In this document: piece after piece, positions 12,188-24,800 of the stretch
Layout of the letters: each line of letters opens with the position of its first letter
Numbering within the stretch: the first letter of the stretch is position 1
Assembly (NCBI GenBank): GCA_030762935.1
Contig: CM060883.1
Span: 96,980,001 to 97,044,000, forward strand
Direction of reading: 5' to 3'
Length of the DNA: 64,000 bases
From: Hymenopus coronatus
Taxonomy: Eukaryota; Arthropoda; Insecta; Mantodea; Hymenopodidae
Position numbers and translations under genes: made by a program
Notes under the pieces: model-generated
The model's database searches: none
What the model was told of the DNA's origin: nothing
What the model saw: only the letters and a program-made list of their open reading frames with translations

Positions 12188-12660
12188 TTGCACAGTTTCG
12201 GCTGATTGAGGTTGTGTATCATAATCAATAACAGCGAGTCTTGTTCCTTTGCACAGTTTCGGCTGATTGATATTGCGTAGCATAATTATTAACAGCGAGT
12301 CTTGTTCCGTTGCACAGTTTCGGCTGATTGAGATTGTGCAGCATAATTATTAAAAGCGAGTCTTGTTCCGTTGCACAGTTTCGGCTGATTGAGTTTGTTT
12401 ATCATAATTATTAACAGGGAGTTTTGTTCCTTACACAGTTTCGGCTGATTGAGATTTTGTAGCATAATTATTAACAGCGAGTTTTGTTCCTTGCACAGTT
12501 TTGCCTGATTGAGATTCTGTATCATAATTACTAAGAGCGAGTTTTGTTCCTTGCACAGTTTCGGCAGATTGAGATTGAGTATCATAATTATTAACAGCGA
12601 ATCTTGTTCCGTTGCACAGTTTCGGCTGATTTAGGTTGCGTGGCATAATTAATAACAGCG
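12188..12660. repeat. Mosaic zone: unassigned monomers including the 60-bp run
   Basis: There are eight or so monomers here for which I found no collinear copy elsewhere in the window. They include GAGGTTGTGTATCATAATCA, TTTGTTTATCAT and AACAGGGAG variants and the 60-bp run at 12,420-12,599. It is still the same satellite. It may be a remnant of an HOR type that is otherwise outside the window. Confidence 0.75.
12420..12599. repeat. Run of three consecutive 60-bp monomers
   Basis: Three successive monomers begin with AGTTTTGTTCC followed by TTACACAG or TTGCACAG. They lack one base compared with the long form (TTCCTTG instead of TTCCGTTG), so each is 60 bp: 12,420-12,479, 12,480-12,539 and 12,540-12,599. 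Since 60 is divisible by 3, the minus strand reads through them as a 20-residue repeat in one frame. Isolated 60-bp monomers occur elsewhere, for example around 17,290-17,370 and 48,415-48,500, but this is the clearest run. Confidence 0.9.
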
Positions 12661-13441
12661 ATTCTTGTTTCCTTGCACAGTTTCGGCTGATTGAGATTGC
12701 GTAGCATAATTACTAACAGCGAGTCTAGTTCCGTTGCACAGTTTCGGCTGATTGAAATTGCGTAGCATAATTATTAACAGCGATTCTTGTTTCCTTGCAC
12801 AGTATTGGCTGATTGAGATTGTGTATCATAATTATTAACAGCGAGTTTTTTTGCACAGTTTCGGCTGATTGAGGTTGTGTAGCATAATTATTAACTGCGA
12901 GTCTTGTTGCACAGTTTCGGCTGATTGAGAATGTGTAGCATAATTATTAACAGCGAGTCTTGTTGCACAGTTTGGACTGATTGAGAAGGCGTAGCATTAT
13001 TATTAACAGCGAGTTTTGTTGCACAGTTTAGGTTGATTGAGATTGTGTAGCATAATTATTAACAGCGAATCTTGTTGCACAGTTTCGGCTGATTGAGACT
13101 GTGTAGCATGATTATTAACAGCGAGTCTTGTTGCACAGTTTCGCCTAAGTAAGATCGTGTAGCATAATTATTAAAAGCGAGTCTTGTTCCGTTGCCCAGT
13201 TTCGGCTGATTGAGATTGCGTAGCATAATTATTAACAGTGAGTCTTGTTCCGTTGCACAGTTTCGGCTGATTGAGATTGCGTATCATAATTATTAACAGC
13301 GAGACTTGTTCCGTTGCACAGTTTCGGCTGATTGAGATTGTGTAGCATACATATTAACAGCGAGTTTTGTTATCTTGCAGAATTTCGGCTGATTGAGATT
13401 GTGTAGCATAATTATTAACAGCGAGTCTTGTTTCCTTGCAC
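12661..13441. repeat. Mosaic zone: rearranged family 1 fragment
   Basis: Bases 12,661 to about 12,790 follow family 1 copy 2 at offset 6,223 (CATAATTACTAACAGCG, then GAGTCTAGTTCCG). From the CAGTATTGG monomer at 12,801 to about 13,441 the match continues at offset 5,147 (copy 2 7,654-8,294), including the TTATCTTGCAGAATTTCGG monomer. About 1,076 bp of family 1 is therefore missing at the 12,79x junction. This fragment is separated from the main family 1 block by about 1.1 kb of other monomers. Confidence 0.87.
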
Positions 13442-14430
13442 AATTTCGGCTGATTGAGATTGTGTAGCATAATTATTAACAGCGAGTCTTGTTGCACAGT
13501 TTCGGCTGATTGAGATTGCGTAGCATAATTATTAACAGCGAGATTTGTTGCACAATTTCAGCTGATTGAGATTGCGTAGCATGATTATTAACATCGAGCT
13601 TTGTTGCTCAGTTTTGGCTGATTGAGATGGCGTAGCATAATTATTAACTGCGTGTCTTGTTGCACAGTTTCGGCTGATTGAGATTGTGTAGCAAAATTAT
13701 TAACAGCGAGGCTTGTTCCGTTGCATAGTTTCGGCTGATTGAGATTGTGCAGATAGTTATTAACAGCGAGTCTTGTTCCGTTGCACACTTTCGTCTGATT
13801 GAGATTGTGTAGCATAATTATTAACAGCGAGTCTTGTTCCGTTGCACAGTGTCGGCTGATTGAGATTGCGTAGCATAATTATTAACAGCGAGTCTTGCTC
13901 CGTTGCACAGTTTCGGCTGATTGAGATTGTGTATCATAATTATTAACAGCGAGTCTTGTTGCACAGTTTCGGCTGATTGAGATCACGTATCATAATTATT
14001 ATCATCGAGTCATGTTCCGTTGCACAGTTTCGGCTGATTTAGATTGCGTATCATAATTATTAACAGCGAGTCTTGTTTCCTTGCACAGTTTTGGTTGATT
14101 GAGATTGTGTATCATAATAATTAACAGCGAGTCTTTTTGCACAGTTTCGGCTGATTGAGGTTGTGTAGCATAATTAATAACTGCGAGTCTAATTGCACAG
14201 TTTCGGCTGATTGAGATTGTGTAGCGATAATTATTAACAGCGAGTCTTGTTGCACAGTTAGGACTGATTGAGATTGTGTAGCATAATTATTAACAGCAAG
14301 TCTTGTTGCACAGTTGCGGCTGATTGAGATTGCGTAGCATAATTATTAACAGCGAGTCTTGTTTCCTTGCACAGTTACGGCTGATTGAGATTGTGTATCA
14401 TAATTATTAACAGCGAGTCTTGTTGCACAA
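13442..14430. repeat. Mosaic zone: monomers related to the 42-kb region
   Basis: The series ACAATTTCAGCTG, GCATGATTATTAACATCG, TTGCTCAG and GAGATGGCGTAGCAT at about 13,550-13,640 is the series seen at about 42,330-42,420, and in diverged form at 15,410-15,500 and 21,980-22,080. The rest is ordinary long and short monomers. One carries an extra base (GTGTAGCGATAATTATT, about 14,220). Nothing but satellite is visible. Confidence 0.78.
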
Positions 14431-15280
14431 TTTCTGCTGATTGAGATTGCATAGCATAATTATTAACAGCGAGACTTGTTCCGTTGCACAGTTTCGGCTG
14501 ATTGAGATTGTGTAGCATAATTAATAACATCGGGTCTTATTCCGTTGCACAGTTTAGGCTGATTGAGATTGTGTAGCATAATTATTAACAGCGATTCTTG
14601 TTTCACAGTTTCGGCTGATTGAGACTGTGTAGCCTGATTATTAACAGCGAGACTTGTTGCACAGTTTCGGCTGATTGAGATTGTGTAGCATAATTATTAA
14701 CAGTGAGTCTTGTTCCGTTGCACAGTTTCGGCTGATTGAGATTGCGTAGCATAATCATTAACATCGATTCTTGTTCCGTTGCACGGTTTCAGCAGATTGA
14801 GATTGTGTAGCATAATTATTAACAGCGAGTCTTGTTCCGTTGCATAATTTCGGCTGATTGAGATTGCTTAGCATAATTATTAACAGCGAGTCTTATTCCG
14901 TTGCACAATTTCGGCTGATTGAGATTGTGTAGCATGATTATTAACAGCGAGTCTTGTTCCGTTGCACAGTTTCGGCTGATTGAGATTGTGTATCATAATT
15001 ATTAACAGCGAGTCTTGTTGCACATTTTCTGATGATTGAGATTGTGTAACATAAATATTAACAGCGAGTCTTATTCCGCTGCGGCTGATTGAGATTGTGT
15101 ATCATAATTATTAACAGCGAGTGTTGTTGCACAGTTTCGGCTGATTGAGATTGTGTATCATATTTTTTAACAGCGAGTCTTGTTCCGTTGCACAGTTTAG
15201 GCTGATTGAGATTGTGTATCATAATTATTAACAGCGAGTCTTGTTGCACAGTTTCTGCTGATTGAGATTGTGTATCATAA
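14431..15280. repeat. Mosaic zone: copy of the tail of family 2 copy A
   Basis: From TTTCTGCTGATTGAG at 14,431 this matches the family 2 tail starting at 20,348. The offset grows from 5,917 to 6,037 through gain of whole monomers in the later copy. Shared variants are GCATAGCAT, ATCGGGTCTTATTCC, the GGTTTCAGCAG monomer and the contracted ATTCCGCTGCGGCTG monomer at about 15,075. It ends where the next full family 2 unit begins. Confidence 0.87.
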
Positions 15281-16882
15281 TTATTAACAGCGAGTCTTGT
15301 TACACAGTTTGGGCTGATTGAGATTCTGTAGCATAATTATTAAAGGCGAGTCTTGTTCAGTTGCACAGTTTCGGCTGATTGAGATTGCGTAGCATAATTA
15401 TTAACAGCGAGTTTTGTTGCACAATTTCAGCTGATTGAGATTGAGTAGCATGATTATTAACATCGAGTTTTTTTGCTCAGTTTCGGATAATTGAGATGGC
15501 GTAGCACAATTATTAACAGCGTGTCTTGTTGCACAGTTTCGGCTGATTGAGATTGTGTAGCACAATTTTTAACAGCGAGTCTTGTTCCGTTGCACAGTTT
15601 CGGCTGATTGAGTTTGTGCAGCATAGTTATTAACAGCGAGTCTTGTTCCGCTGCACACTTTCGTCTGATTCAGATTGTGTAGCATAATTATTAACAGCGA
15701 GTCTTGTTCCGTTGCACGTTGTCGGGTGATTGAGATTGCTAAGCATAATTATTAACAGCGAGTCTTGTTCCGTTGCACAGTTTCGGCTGATTGAGATTGT
15801 GTATCATAATTATTAACAGCGAGTCTTGTTGCACAGTTTCGGCTGATTGAGATTGCGTAGCATAATTATTAACAGCCAGTCTTGTTTCCTTGCACAGTTT
15901 CGGCTGATTGAGATTGTGTATCATAATTATTAACAGCGGGTCTAGATGCACAGTTTCGGCTTATTGAGATTGTGTAGCATAATTATTAACAGCGAGTCTT
16001 GTTTCCTTGCACAGTTTCGGCTGATTGAGATTACGTATCATAATTATTAGCATCGAGTCATGTTCCGTTGCACAGTTTCGGCTGATTGAGATTGCGTATC
16101 ATAATTATTAACAGCGAGTCTTGTTCCGTTGCCCATTTTCGGCTGATTGAGATTGTGTAGCATAATTATTAACAGCCAGTCTTGTTTCCTTGCACATTTT
16201 CGGCTGATTGAGATTGTGTTTCATAATTATTAACAGCAAGTCTTGTTGCACAGTTTGGCTGATTGAGATTGTGTAGCCTGATTATTAACAGCGAGTCTTG
16301 TTGCACAGTTTCGGCTGATTGAGATTGTGTAGCATAATTAAAACAGGAGTCTTGTTCCGTTACACAGTTTTGGCTGATTGAGATTGCGTAGCATAAATAA
16401 TAACAGCGAGTCTTGTTCTGTTGCACAGTTTCGGCTGATTGAGATTGCTTATCATAATTATTAACGAGTCTTGTTTCCTTGCACAATTTCGGCTGATTGT
16501 GATTGTGTAGCATAATTATTAACAGCGAGTCTTGTTTCCTTGCACAATTTCGGCTGATTGAGATTGTGTAGCATACTTATTAACAGCGAGTCTTGTTCCG
16601 TTGCACAGATCGGCTGATTGAGATTGTGTATTATAATTATTAACAGCGAGTCTTGTTGCACAGTTTCTGCTGATTGAGATTGTGTATCATAATTATTTAC
16701 AGCGAGACTTGTTGCACAGTTTCGGCTGATTGAGATTGTGTATCATAATCTTTAACAGCGATTCTTGTTCCTTTGCACAGTTTCGGCTGATTGAGATTGC
16801 GTAGCATAATTATTAACAGCGAGTCTTGTTCCGTTGCACCGTTTCGGCTGATTGAGATTGTATAGCATAATTATTAACAGCG

Positions 16883-16943
16883 AGTCTTGTTCCGTTGCAC
16901 AGTTTCGGCTGATTGAGATTGTGTAGCATAATTATTAACAGCG
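16883..16943. repeat. Reference long monomer (61 bp)
   Basis: This is a representative monomer matching the apparent consensus of the long class. It starts at AGTC, carries TTGTTCCGTTGCAC near its start, TTTCGGCTGATTGAG in the middle and GTGTAGCATAATTATTAAC at the end. It holds three CpG sites (GCG, CCG, TCG). A sister long type replaces TTCCGTTG by TTTCCTTG without changing length. Because 61 leaves a remainder of 1 when divided by 3, consecutive long monomers change reading frame each time. Confidence 0.95.
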
Positions 16944-18004
16944 AGTCTTGTTCCGTTGCACAGCTTCGGCTGATTGAGATTGTGTAGCATAATAATTAAC
17001 AGCGAGTCTTGTTTCCTTGCACAGTTTTGGCTAATTGAGATTGTGTATCATAATTATTAACAGCGAGTCTTTTTGCACAGTTTCGGCTGATTGAGGTTGT
17101 GTAGCATAATTATTAACAGCGAGACTTGTTGCACAGTTTAGGCTGATTGAGATTGTGTAGCATCATTATTAACAGCGATTCTTGTTTCCTTGCACAGTGT
17201 CGGCTGATTGAGATTGTGTATTATAATTATTAACAGCGAGTCTTGTTGCACAGTTTCGGCTGATTGAGATTGTGTAACATAAAGATTAACAGCGAGTTTT
17301 GTTCCTTGCACAGTTTCGGCTAATTGAGATTGTGAATCATAATTAAAAACAGCGAGGTTTGTTCCTTGCTGAGTTTCTGCTGATTGAGATAGTGTAGCAT
17401 AATTATTAACAGCGAGTCTTGTTGCACAGTTTCGTCTGATTGAGATTGCGTAGCATAATAATTAACAGCGAGTCTTGTTTCCTTGCACAGTTTCGGCTGA
17501 TTGAGATTGTGTATCATAATTATTAACAGCGAGTCTTGTTGCACAGTTTCGGCTGATTGAGATTGTGTACCATAGTTATTAACAGCGAGACTTGTTGCAC
17601 AGTTTCGGCTGATTGAGACTGTGTATCATGATTATTAACAGTGAGTCTTGTTGCACAGTTTCGCCTGATTGAGATTGTGTATCATAATTATTAACAGTGA
17701 GTCTTGTTCCGTTGCACAGTTTCGGCTGATTGAGATTGCGTATCATAATTATTAACAGCGAGTCCTGTTTCCTTGCAGAATTTCGTCTGATTGAGATTGT
17801 GTAGCATAAATATTAACAGCGAGTCTTGTTTCCTTGCACAATTTCGGCTGATTGAGATTGTGTAGCATACTTATTAACAGCGAGTGTTGTTCCGTTGCAC
17901 AGTTTCGGCAGATTGAATTTGTGTAGCATAATTATTAACAGCGAGTCTTGTTCCGTTGCACAGTTTCGGCTGATTGAGATTGTGTACCATAATTATTAAC
18001 AGCG

Positions 18005-18057
18005 AGTCTTGTTGCATAGTTTCGGCTGATTGAGATTGCGTAGCATTATTAACAGCG
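18005..18057. repeat. 53-bp monomer with shortened AT block (marker variant)
   Basis: This short-type monomer has lost three more bases at its end: GCGTAGCATTATTAACAG in place of GCGTAGCATAATTATTAACAG. The same variant lies at the equivalent place in other family 2 copies, near 24,600, 33,150, 47,515, 49,160, 55,595, 57,230 and 61,545. A single origin before those duplications is the simplest explanation, which makes it a useful marker for aligning HOR copies. Confidence 0.88.
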
Positions 18058-21000
18058 AGTCTTGTTCCGTTGCACAGTTTCGGCTGATTGAGATTGTGTA
18101 GCATAATTATTAACAGCGAGTCTTTTACCGTTGCACAGTTTCGGCTGATTGAGATTGGGTATCATAATTATTAACAGCGAGTTTTGTTCCGTTGCACAGT
18201 TTCGGCTGATTGAGATTGCGTTGCATAATCATTAACAGCGAGTCCTGTTTCCTTGCACAATTTCGGCTGATTGAGATTGTGTAGCATAGTTATTAACAGC
18301 GAGTCTTGTTCCGTTGCACAGTTTCGGCTGATTGAGATTGCTTAGCATAATTATTAATAGCGAGTCTTGTTGCACATTTCGGATGATTGAGATTGTGTAG
18401 CATAATTATTAACAGCGAGTCCTGTTGCACAGTTTCGGCTGATTGAGATTGTGTAGCATAATTATTAACAGCGAGTCTTGTTCCGTTGCACAGTTTCGGC
18501 TGATTGAGATTGTGTATCATAATTACTAACAGTGAATCTTGTTCCGTTGCACAGTTTCTGCTGATTGAGGTTGCGTAGCATTATTATTAACTGCAAGTCT
18601 TGTTTCCCCACACAGTTTCGGTTGATTGAGATTGCGAAGCATAATCATTAACAGCGAGTCTTGTTCCGTTGCACAGTTTCGGCTGATTGAGTTTGCGTAG
18701 CATAATTATTAACACCGAGTCTTTTATCCTTGCACAGTTTCGGCTGATTGAGATTGTGTATCACAATTATTAACAGCGAGACTTGTTGCACAGTTTCGGT
18801 TGATTGAGATTGTGTAGCATAATTATTAACAGCGAGTCGTGTTGCACAGCTTCGGCTGATTGAGATTGTGTAGCATAATTATTAACAGCGAGTCTTGTTC
18901 CGTTTCACAGTTTCCGCTGATTGAGATTGTGTATCATAATTATTATGAGCGAGGTTTATTCCTTGCACAGTTTCGGCTGATTGAGGTTGTGTATCATAAT
19001 TATTAACAGCGAATCTTGTTCCGTTGCACAGTTTCGGCTGATTGAGGTTGCGTAGCATAATTATTAACAGCGAGTCTTGTTTCCTTGCACAGTTTCGGCT
19101 GATTGAAATTGTGTAGCATAATTATTAACAGCAGGTCTTGTTCCGTTGCACAGTTTCGGCTGATTGAGATTGCTTAGCATAACTATTAACAGCGAGTCTT
19201 GTTCCGTTGCACATTTTCGGCTGATTGAGATTGTGTGTCATAATTATTAACAGCGGGTCTTGTTGCACAGTTTCGGCTGATTGAGATTGTGTAGCGTAAT
19301 TATTAAGAGCGAGTCTTGTTCCGTTGCACAGTTTCGGCTGATTGAGATTGTGTATCATAATTATTAACAGCGAGTCTTGTTCCGTTGCACAGTTTCGCCT
19401 GATTGAGATTGTGTAGCATAATAATTCACAGCGAGTTTTGTTCCTTGCACAGTTTCGGCTGATTGAGATTGTGTATCATAATTACTGACAGCGAATCTTG
19501 TTCCGTTGCACAGTTTCGGCTGATTGAGTTTGCGTAGCATAATTATTAACTGCGAGTCTTGTTTCCTTGCACAGTTTCGGTTGAGTGAGATAGCGTAGCA
19601 TAATCATTAACTGCGAGTCTTGTTCCGTTGCACAGTTTCGGCTGATTGAGTTTGCGTAGCATAATTCTTAACAGCGAGTCTTGTTCCGTTGCACAGTTTC
19701 GGCTGATTGAGTTTGCGTAGCATAATTATTAACAGCGAGTCTTTTACCCTTGCACAGTTTCGGCTGATTGAGATTGTGTATCATAATTATTAACAGCGAG
19801 TCTTGTTGCACAGTTTCGGCTGATTGAGATTGTGTAGCATTATTATTAACAGCGAGTCTTGTTGCACAGTTTCGGCTGATTGAGACTGTGTAGCCTGATT
19901 ATTAACAGCGAGTCTTGGTGCACAGTTTCGGCTGATTGAGATTGTGTAGCATAATTATTAACAGTGAGTCTTGTTCAGTTGCACAGTTTCGGCTGATTGA
20001 GATTGCGTAGCATAAATAATAACAGTGAGTCTTGTTCTGTTGCACAGTTTCGGCTGATTGAGATTGCTTATCATAATTATTAACAACGAGTCTTGTTTCC
20101 TTGCACAATTTCGGCTGATTGATTTTGTGTAGCATAATTATTAACAGCGAGACTTATTTCCTTGCACAATTTCGGCTGATTGAGATTGTGTAGCATAATT
20201 ATTAACAGAGGGTGTTGTTCCGTTGCATAGTTTCGGCAGATTGATGTTGTGTAGCATAACTATTAACAGCGAGTCTTGTTCCGTTGCACAGTTTCGGCTG
20301 ATTGAGATTGTGTAGCATAATTATTAACAGCGAGTCTTGTTGCACAATTTCTGCTGATTGAGATTGCATAGCATAATTATTAACAGCGAGTTTTGTTCCG
20401 TTGCACAGTTTTGGCTGATTGAGATTGCGTATCATAATTATTAACAGCGAGACTTGTTCCGTTGCACAGTTTCGGCTGATTGAGATTGTGTAGCATAATT
20501 AATAATATCGGGTCTTATTCCGTTGCACAGTTTAGGCTGATTGAGATTGTGTAGCATAATTATTAACAGCGATTCTTGTTTCAGTTTCGGCTGATTGAGA
20601 CTGTGTAGCCTGATTATTAACAGCGAGACTTGTTGCACAGTTTCGGCTGATTGAGATTGTGTAGCATAATTATTAACAGTGAGTCTTGTTCCGTTGCACA
20701 GTTTCGGCTGATTGAGATTGCGTGGCATAATTATTAACAGCGAGTTTTGTTCCGTTGCACAGTTTCGGCTGATTGAGATTGCGTAGCATAATCATTAACA
20801 TCGATTCTTGTTCCGTTGCACGGTTTCAGCAGATTGAGATTGTGTAGCATAATTATTAACAGCGAGTCTTGTTCCGTTGCATAATTTCGGCTGATTGAGA
20901 TTGCTTAGCATAAATATTAACAGCGAGTCTTATTCCGTTGCACAATTTCGGCTGATTGAGATTGTGTAGCATGATTATTAACAGCGAGTCTTGTTCCGTT

Positions 21001-21390
21001 GCACAGTTTCGGCTGATTGAGATTGTGTATCATAATTATTAACAGCGAGTCTTGTTGCACATTTTCTGATGATTGAGATTGTGTAACATAAATATTAACA
21101 GCGAGTCTTATTCCGCTGCGGCTGATTGAGATTGTGTATCATAATTATTAACAGCGAGTGTTGTTGCACAGTTTCGGCTGATTGAGATTGTGTATCATAT
21201 TTTTTAACAGCGAGTCTTGTTCCGTTGCACAGTTTCGGCTGATTGAGATTGTGTATCATAATTATTAACAGCGAGTCTTGTTGCACAGTTTCTGCTGATT
21301 GAGATTGTGTATCATAATTATTAACAGCGAGTCTTGTTTCCTTGCAAAGTTACGGCTGATTGAGATTGTGTATCATAATTATTAACAGCG

Positions 21391-21446
21391 AGTCTTGTTG
21401 CACAGTTTCGGCTGATTGAGATTGTGTAGCATAATTATTAACAGCG
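21391..21446. repeat. Reference short monomer (56 bp)
   Basis: This is a representative short-class monomer. It equals the long form except that TTGTTCCGTTGCAC is reduced to TTGTTGCAC, a loss of 5 bp between two GTT copies. Short monomers are scattered through the whole array, singly or in runs: six follow one another in 540-875 apart from polymorphisms. A long plus a short monomer makes 117 bp, exactly 39 codons, which explains the long minus-strand reading frames. Confidence 0.95.
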
Positions 21447-21851
21447 AGTCTTGTTGCACAGTTTCGGCTGATTGAGACTGTGTAGCATGATTATTAACAG
21501 CGAGTCTTGTTGCACAGTTTCGCCCAAGTGAGATTGTGTAGCATAATTATTAACAGCGAGTCTTGTTCCGTTGCACAGTTTCGGCTGATTGAGATTGCGT
21601 AGCATAATTATTAACAGCAAGTCTTGTTCCTTTGCAAAGTTTCGGCTGATTGAGATTGCGTATCATAATTATTAACAGCGAGACTTGTTCCGTTGCGTAG
21701 TTTCGGCTGATTGAGATTGTGTAGCATACATATTAACTGCGAGTTTTGTTATCTTGCAGAATTTCGGCTGATTGAGATTGTGTTGCATAATTATTAACAG
21801 CGAGTCTTGTTTCCTTGCACAATTTCGGCTGATTGAGATTGTGTAGCATAC

Positions 21852-24800
21852 TTATTAACAGCGAGTCTTGTTACACAGTTTGGGCTGATTGAGATTCTGT
21901 AGCATAATTATTAAAGGCGAGTCTTGTTCAGTTGCACAGTTTCGGCTGATTGAGATTGCGTAGCATAATTATTAACAGCGAGTTTTGTTGCACAATTTCA
22001 GCTGATTGAGATTGAGTAGCATGATTATTAACATCGAGTTTTTTTGCTCAGTTTCGGATGATTGAGATGGCGTAGCACAATTATTAACAGCGTGTCTTGT
22101 TGCACAGTTTCGGCTGATTGAGATTGTGTAGCACAATTTTTAACAGCGAGTCTTGTTCCGTTGCACAGTTTCGGCTGATTGAGTTTGTGCAGCATAGTTA
22201 TTAATAGCGATTCTTGTTCCGCTGCACACTTTCGTCTGATTGAGATTGTGTAGCATAATTATTAACAGCGAGTCTTGTTCCGTTGTACGTTGTCGGGTGA
22301 TTGAGATTGCTAAGCATAATTATTAACAGCGACTCTTGTTCCGTTGCACAGTTTCGGCTGATTGAGATTGTGTATCATAATTATTAACAGCGAGTCTTGT
22401 TGCACAGTTTCGGCTGATTGAGATTGCGTAGCATAATTATTAACAGCCAGTCTTGTTTCCTTGCACAGTTTCGGCTGATTGAGATTGTGTATCATAATTA
22501 TTAACAGCGGGTCTAGATGCACAGTTTCGGCTTATTGAGATTGTGTAGCATAATTATTAACAGCGAGTCTTGTTTCCTTGCACAGTTTCGGCTGATTGAG
22601 ATTACGTATCATAATTATTAGCATCGAGTCATGTTCCGTTGCACAGTTTCGGCTGATTGAGATTGCGTATCATAATTATTAACAGCGAGTCTTGTTCCGT
22701 TGCCCATTTGCGGCTGATTGAGATTGTGTAGCATAATTATTAACAGCCAGTCTTGTTTCCTTGCACATTTTCGGCTGATTGAGATTGTGTTTCATAATTA
22801 TTAACAGCAAGTCTTGTTGCACAGTTTGGCTGATTGAGATTGTGTAGCCTGATTATTAACAGCGAGTCTTGTTGCACAGTTTCGGCTGATTGAGATTGTG
22901 TAGCATAATTAAAACAGGAGTCTTGTTCCGTTACACAGTTTTGGCTGATTGAGATTGCGTAGCATAAATAATAACAGCGAGTCTTGTTCTGTTGCACAGT
23001 TTCGGCTGATTGAGATTGCTTATCATAATTATTAACGAGTCTTGTTTCCTTGCACAATTTCGGCTGATTGTGATTGTGTAGCATAATTATTAACAGCGAG
23101 TCTTGTTTCCTTGCACAATTTCGGCTGATTGAGATTGTGTAGCATACTTATTAACAGCGAGTCTTGTTCCGTTGCACAGATCGGCTGATTGAGATTGTGT
23201 ATTATAATTATTAACAGCGAGTCTTGTTGCACAGTTTCTGCTGATTGAGATTGTGTATCATAATTATTTACAGCGAGACTTGTTGCACAGTTTCGGCTGA
23301 TTGAGATTGTGTATCATAGTCATTAACAGCGATTCTTGTTCCTTTGCACAGTTTCGGCTGATTGAGATTGCGTAGCATAATTATTAACAGCGAGTCTTGT
23401 TCCGTTGCACCGTTTCGGCTGATTGAGATTGTATAGCATAATTATTAACAGCGAGTCTTGTTCCGTTGCACAGTTTCGGCTGATTGAGATTGTGTAGCAT
23501 AATTATTAACAGAGAGTCTTGTTCCGTTGCACAGCTTCGGCTGATTGAGATTGTGTAGCATAATAATTAACAGCGAGTCTTGTTTCCTTGCACAGTTTTG
23601 GCTAATTGAGATTGTGTATCATAATTATTAACAGCGAGTCCTTTTGCACAGTTTCGGCTGATTGAGGTTGTGTAGCATAATTATTAACAGCGAGACTTGT
23701 TGCACAGTTTAGGCTGATTGAGATTGTGTAGCATCATTATTAACAGCGATTCTTGTTTCCTTGCACAGTGTCGGCTGATTGAGATTGTGTATTATAATTA
23801 TTAACAGCGAGTCTTTTTGCACAGTTTCGGCTGATTGAGATTGTGTAACATAAAGATTAACAGCGAGTTTTGTTCCTTGCACAGTTTCGGCTAATTGAGA
23901 TTGTGAATCATAATTAAAAACAGCGAGGTTTGTTCCTTGCACAGTTTCTGCTGATTGAGATAGTGTAGCATAATTATTAACAGCGAGTCTTGTTGCACAG
24001 TTTCGTCTGATTGAGATTGCGTAGCATAATAATTAACAGCGAGTCTTGTTTCCTTGCACAGTTTCGGCTGATTGAGATTGTGTATCATAATTATTAACAG
24101 CGAGTCTTGTTGCACAGTTTCGGCTGATTGAGATTGTGTACCATAGTTATTAACAGCGAGACTTGTTGCACAGTTTCGGCTGATTGAGACTGTGTATCAT
24201 GATTATTAACAGTGAGTCTTGTTGCACAGTTTCGCCTGATTGAGATTGTGTATCATAATTATTAACAGTGAGTCTTGTTCCGTTGCACAGTTTCGGCTGA
24301 TTGAGATTGCGTATCATAATTATTAACAGCGAGTCCTGTTTCCTTGCAGAATTTCGTCTGATTGAGATTGTGTAGCATAAATATTTACAGCGAGTCTTGT
24401 TTCCTTGCACAATTTCGGCTGATTGAGATTGTGTAGCATACTTATTAACAGCGAGTGTTGTTCCGTTGCACAGTTTCGGCAGATTGAATTTGTGTAGCAT
24501 AATTATTAACAGCGAGTCTTGTTCCGTTGCACAGTTTCGGCTGATTGAGATTGTGTACCATAATTATTAACAGCGAGTCTTGTTGCATAGTTTCGGCTGA
24601 TTGAGATTGCGTAGCATTATTAACAGCGAGTCTTGTTCCGTTGCACAGTTTCGGCTGATTGAGATTGTGTAGCATAATTATTAACAGCGAGTCTTTTACC
24701 GTTGCACAGTTTCGGCTGATTGAGATTGGGTATCATAATTATTAACAGCGAGTTTTGTTCCGTTGCACAGTTTCGGCTGATTGAGATTGCGTTGCATAAT

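Larger units (their letters stand above)
15281..21851. repeat. Family 2 HOR, copy A (6,571 bp)
   Basis: It begins with a short monomer containing GTTACACAGTTTGGGCTG, which recurs exactly 6,571 bp later. Order of markers: GATGGCGTAGCAC-type monomers, the GCACGTTGTCGGGTGATTG monomer (GTCGGG at 15,721), GGGTCTAGATGCAC, a GCCTGATTATTAAC monomer, the 53-bp monomer (18,005), TTTCCCCACACAG (about 18,607) and AGCAGGTCTTG (about 19,131). The last part (20,348-21,851) differs from the corresponding end of copy B and instead matches 14,431-15,280 and 45,700-46,230, so copy A is itself mosaic. Confidence 0.9.
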
